Positions 6,706 to 7,346 of a stretch of 7,346 nt of DNA are shown here, in pieces. The DNA is taken from the NCBI GenBank assembly GCA_002439605.1, contig DJOI01000071.1, forward strand, positions 8,853 to 16,198, written 5' to 3'. This stretch comes from Candidatus Segatella mututuai (lineage in GTDB: Bacteria > Bacteroidota > Bacteroidia > Bacteroidales > Bacteroidaceae). The notes below the pieces were generated by a model, which worked only from the letters and a program-made list of their open reading frames with translations, did not search any database and had not been told where the DNA came from. A program made the position numbers and the translations under genes. Positions within the stretch are counted from its first letter, which is position 1. Each line of letters starts with the position of its first letter.

Positions 6706-6713
6706 CAAATATA
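6706..6713 (-). promoter_or_regulatory. Putative -7 promoter element of the beta-barrel gene (TATATTTG on minus strand)
   Basis: The minus strand reads TATATTTG, an exact match to TAnnTTTG, 60 bases upstream of the start codon, in an AT-rich gap. The predicted transcription start is near 6700, giving a leader of about 55 bases. No good TTTG -33 element is found 19-21 bases further upstream; instead there is AACTAACG next to a (GA)5 tract. Confidence 0.5.
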
Positions 6714-6799
6714 CATAAAATAGCTTGATTTCGTTAGTTTCTCTCTCTCTTTAAAACAATTTACACGTAATTTAAGAGATAGCAACATAATTTTGAGGC

Positions 6800-6861
6800 T
6801 TATCCGATATTCTGAGTGATGACGACAGCTGTGCAGTTCTCTTGGCCAGCTCCAAACTTTA
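6800..6861 (-). pseudogene. Possible 3' remnant of a PP2C-type phosphatase gene, or -1 frame extension of the RNase H gene
   Basis: Directly after the RNase H stop, the -1 frame reads IKFGAGQENCTAVVITQNIG and ends in TAA at 6802-6800. The core GAGQENCTAVVI resembles the last conserved motif of PP2C phosphatases (typically G-S-x-D-N-C/I-T-V/A-V-V), with Glu in place of the metal-binding Asp. This frame is closed by TGA a few codons upstream, so it is not a gene by itself. It may be a remnant, a frameshift-accessible tail, or chance: 20 residues are few. Confidence 0.25.
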
Positions 6862-7332
6862 TCCCTTTCTTCCGAAATCAGCAGGTATCTCGCCCCATTT
6901 CTTGGTCTCCCACTTGAAGATGGGGGTGGTGATGTGGTGCGTGCGAAGCCAGTTCTCGGCTCGGGCGATGATTTGATAGATCTGTTCTGTTTGAGGAGTA
7001 CGTGCCAATTTTGTCTTGCACTGTTTCTTCTGCACCCATAGTTGCGCGTTCACACTATCGCTATAGATAACCTTGTCTGTTATTCCCTTTTGTTGCATCA
7101 ATGCCAAAGCATGAACAATCGCAAGAAACTCACCTATGTTGTTGGTGCCATGCAATGGGCCATAATGGAAAACTTGCGCTCCTGTCTGCAGGTCGATGCA
7201 CTGATATTCCATCGGTCCGGGATTGCCCGAACAGGAAGCATCCACAGCCCAGGCATTCGCCTTCACCTCGTAAGGCAGAGGCAAAACGGTGTCTTTTCTC
7301 CATGAGGGAGGATTTGCTGGAAGTTTAGTCAT
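6859..7332 (-). CDS. Ribonuclease H-like protein (type I RNase H family)
   Basis: A 157-residue cytosolic protein of the RNase HI fold, which cleaves the RNA strand of RNA-DNA hybrids. The four acidic catalytic residues are all visible: Asp31 in AVDASCSGNPG, Glu68 in GTNNIGEFLAIVHAL, Asp92 in VIYSDS and Asp152 in the C-terminal GEIPADFGRK. A proline-rich N-terminal lead (MTKLPANPPSWRKDTVLPLP) of about 25 residues precedes the first strand. Trp99, Trp128, Trp141 and Trp146 lie in the helical and C-terminal parts, with no separate hybrid-binding domain. Length fits the family (about 150-160). Only 14 bases upstream are in the window, so its promoter is not visible. No clear terminator follows; the stop codon is preceded by the heptamer A_AAG_GGA and followed by a short -1 frame extension. 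Annotation as a general RNase H is safe, but the exact cellular role among several RNases H cannot be given. Confidence 0.92.
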   Translation of the reverse strand: MTKLPANPPSWRKDTVLPLPYEVKANAWAVDASCSGNPGPMEYQCIDLQTGAQVFHYGPLHGTNNIGEFLAIVHALALMQQKGITDKVIYSDSVNAQLWVQKKQCKTKLARTPQTEQIYQIIARAENWLRTHHITTPIFKWETKKWGEIPADFGRKG

Positions 7333-7346
7333 ATATTGGTAAAAAA

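Overview
The window looks like chromosomal DNA of a Bacteroidota bacterium, most likely Prevotella or a close relative. The evidence is the protein families present (a Bacteroidales-type ECF sigma factor, a DUF5117/DUF5118-type secreted metalloprotease, a small outer-membrane beta-barrel), near absence of Shine-Dalgarno sequences, and several exact matches to the Bacteroidota -7 promoter element TAnnTTTG. No tRNA, rRNA, CRISPR array, insertion sequence or origin was seen, and no gene-free stretch exceeds 300 bases.

Left part (1-1973): two divergent housekeeping genes. prmC (release-factor glutamine methyltransferase, minus strand) runs off the left edge. ribD (bifunctional riboflavin deaminase/reductase, plus strand) starts 90 bases away. 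Each has an exact TAnnTTTG match in the gap, so their promoters are nearly superimposed. The leader of ribD is too short for an FMN riboswitch.

Middle (2008-5958): a co-directional run of a 52-residue small protein, an ECF-type sigma factor, an acidic 195-residue protein of unknown function and an 871-residue secreted zinc metalloprotease of the metzincin type. The sigma factor, acidic protein and protease are separated by only about 30 bases each and look like one transcription unit. The acidic protein sits where an anti-sigma factor is usually found but has no membrane segment or FecR-like domain. The suggested reading, an inference, is a sigma factor with a soluble partner controlling an exported protease. 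The unit ends at a large two-storey hairpin with T runs on both sides, which can serve as terminator for both convergent genes.

Right part (6124-7346, minus strand): an OmpX/OmpW-sized outer-membrane beta-barrel protein with its own promoter element, and a type I RNase H-like protein with all four acidic catalytic residues. Around the RNase H stop codon is an A_AAG_GGA heptamer. The -1 frame after it encodes 20 further residues resembling the C-terminus of a PP2C phosphatase. This is either a gene remnant, a recoding site or chance.
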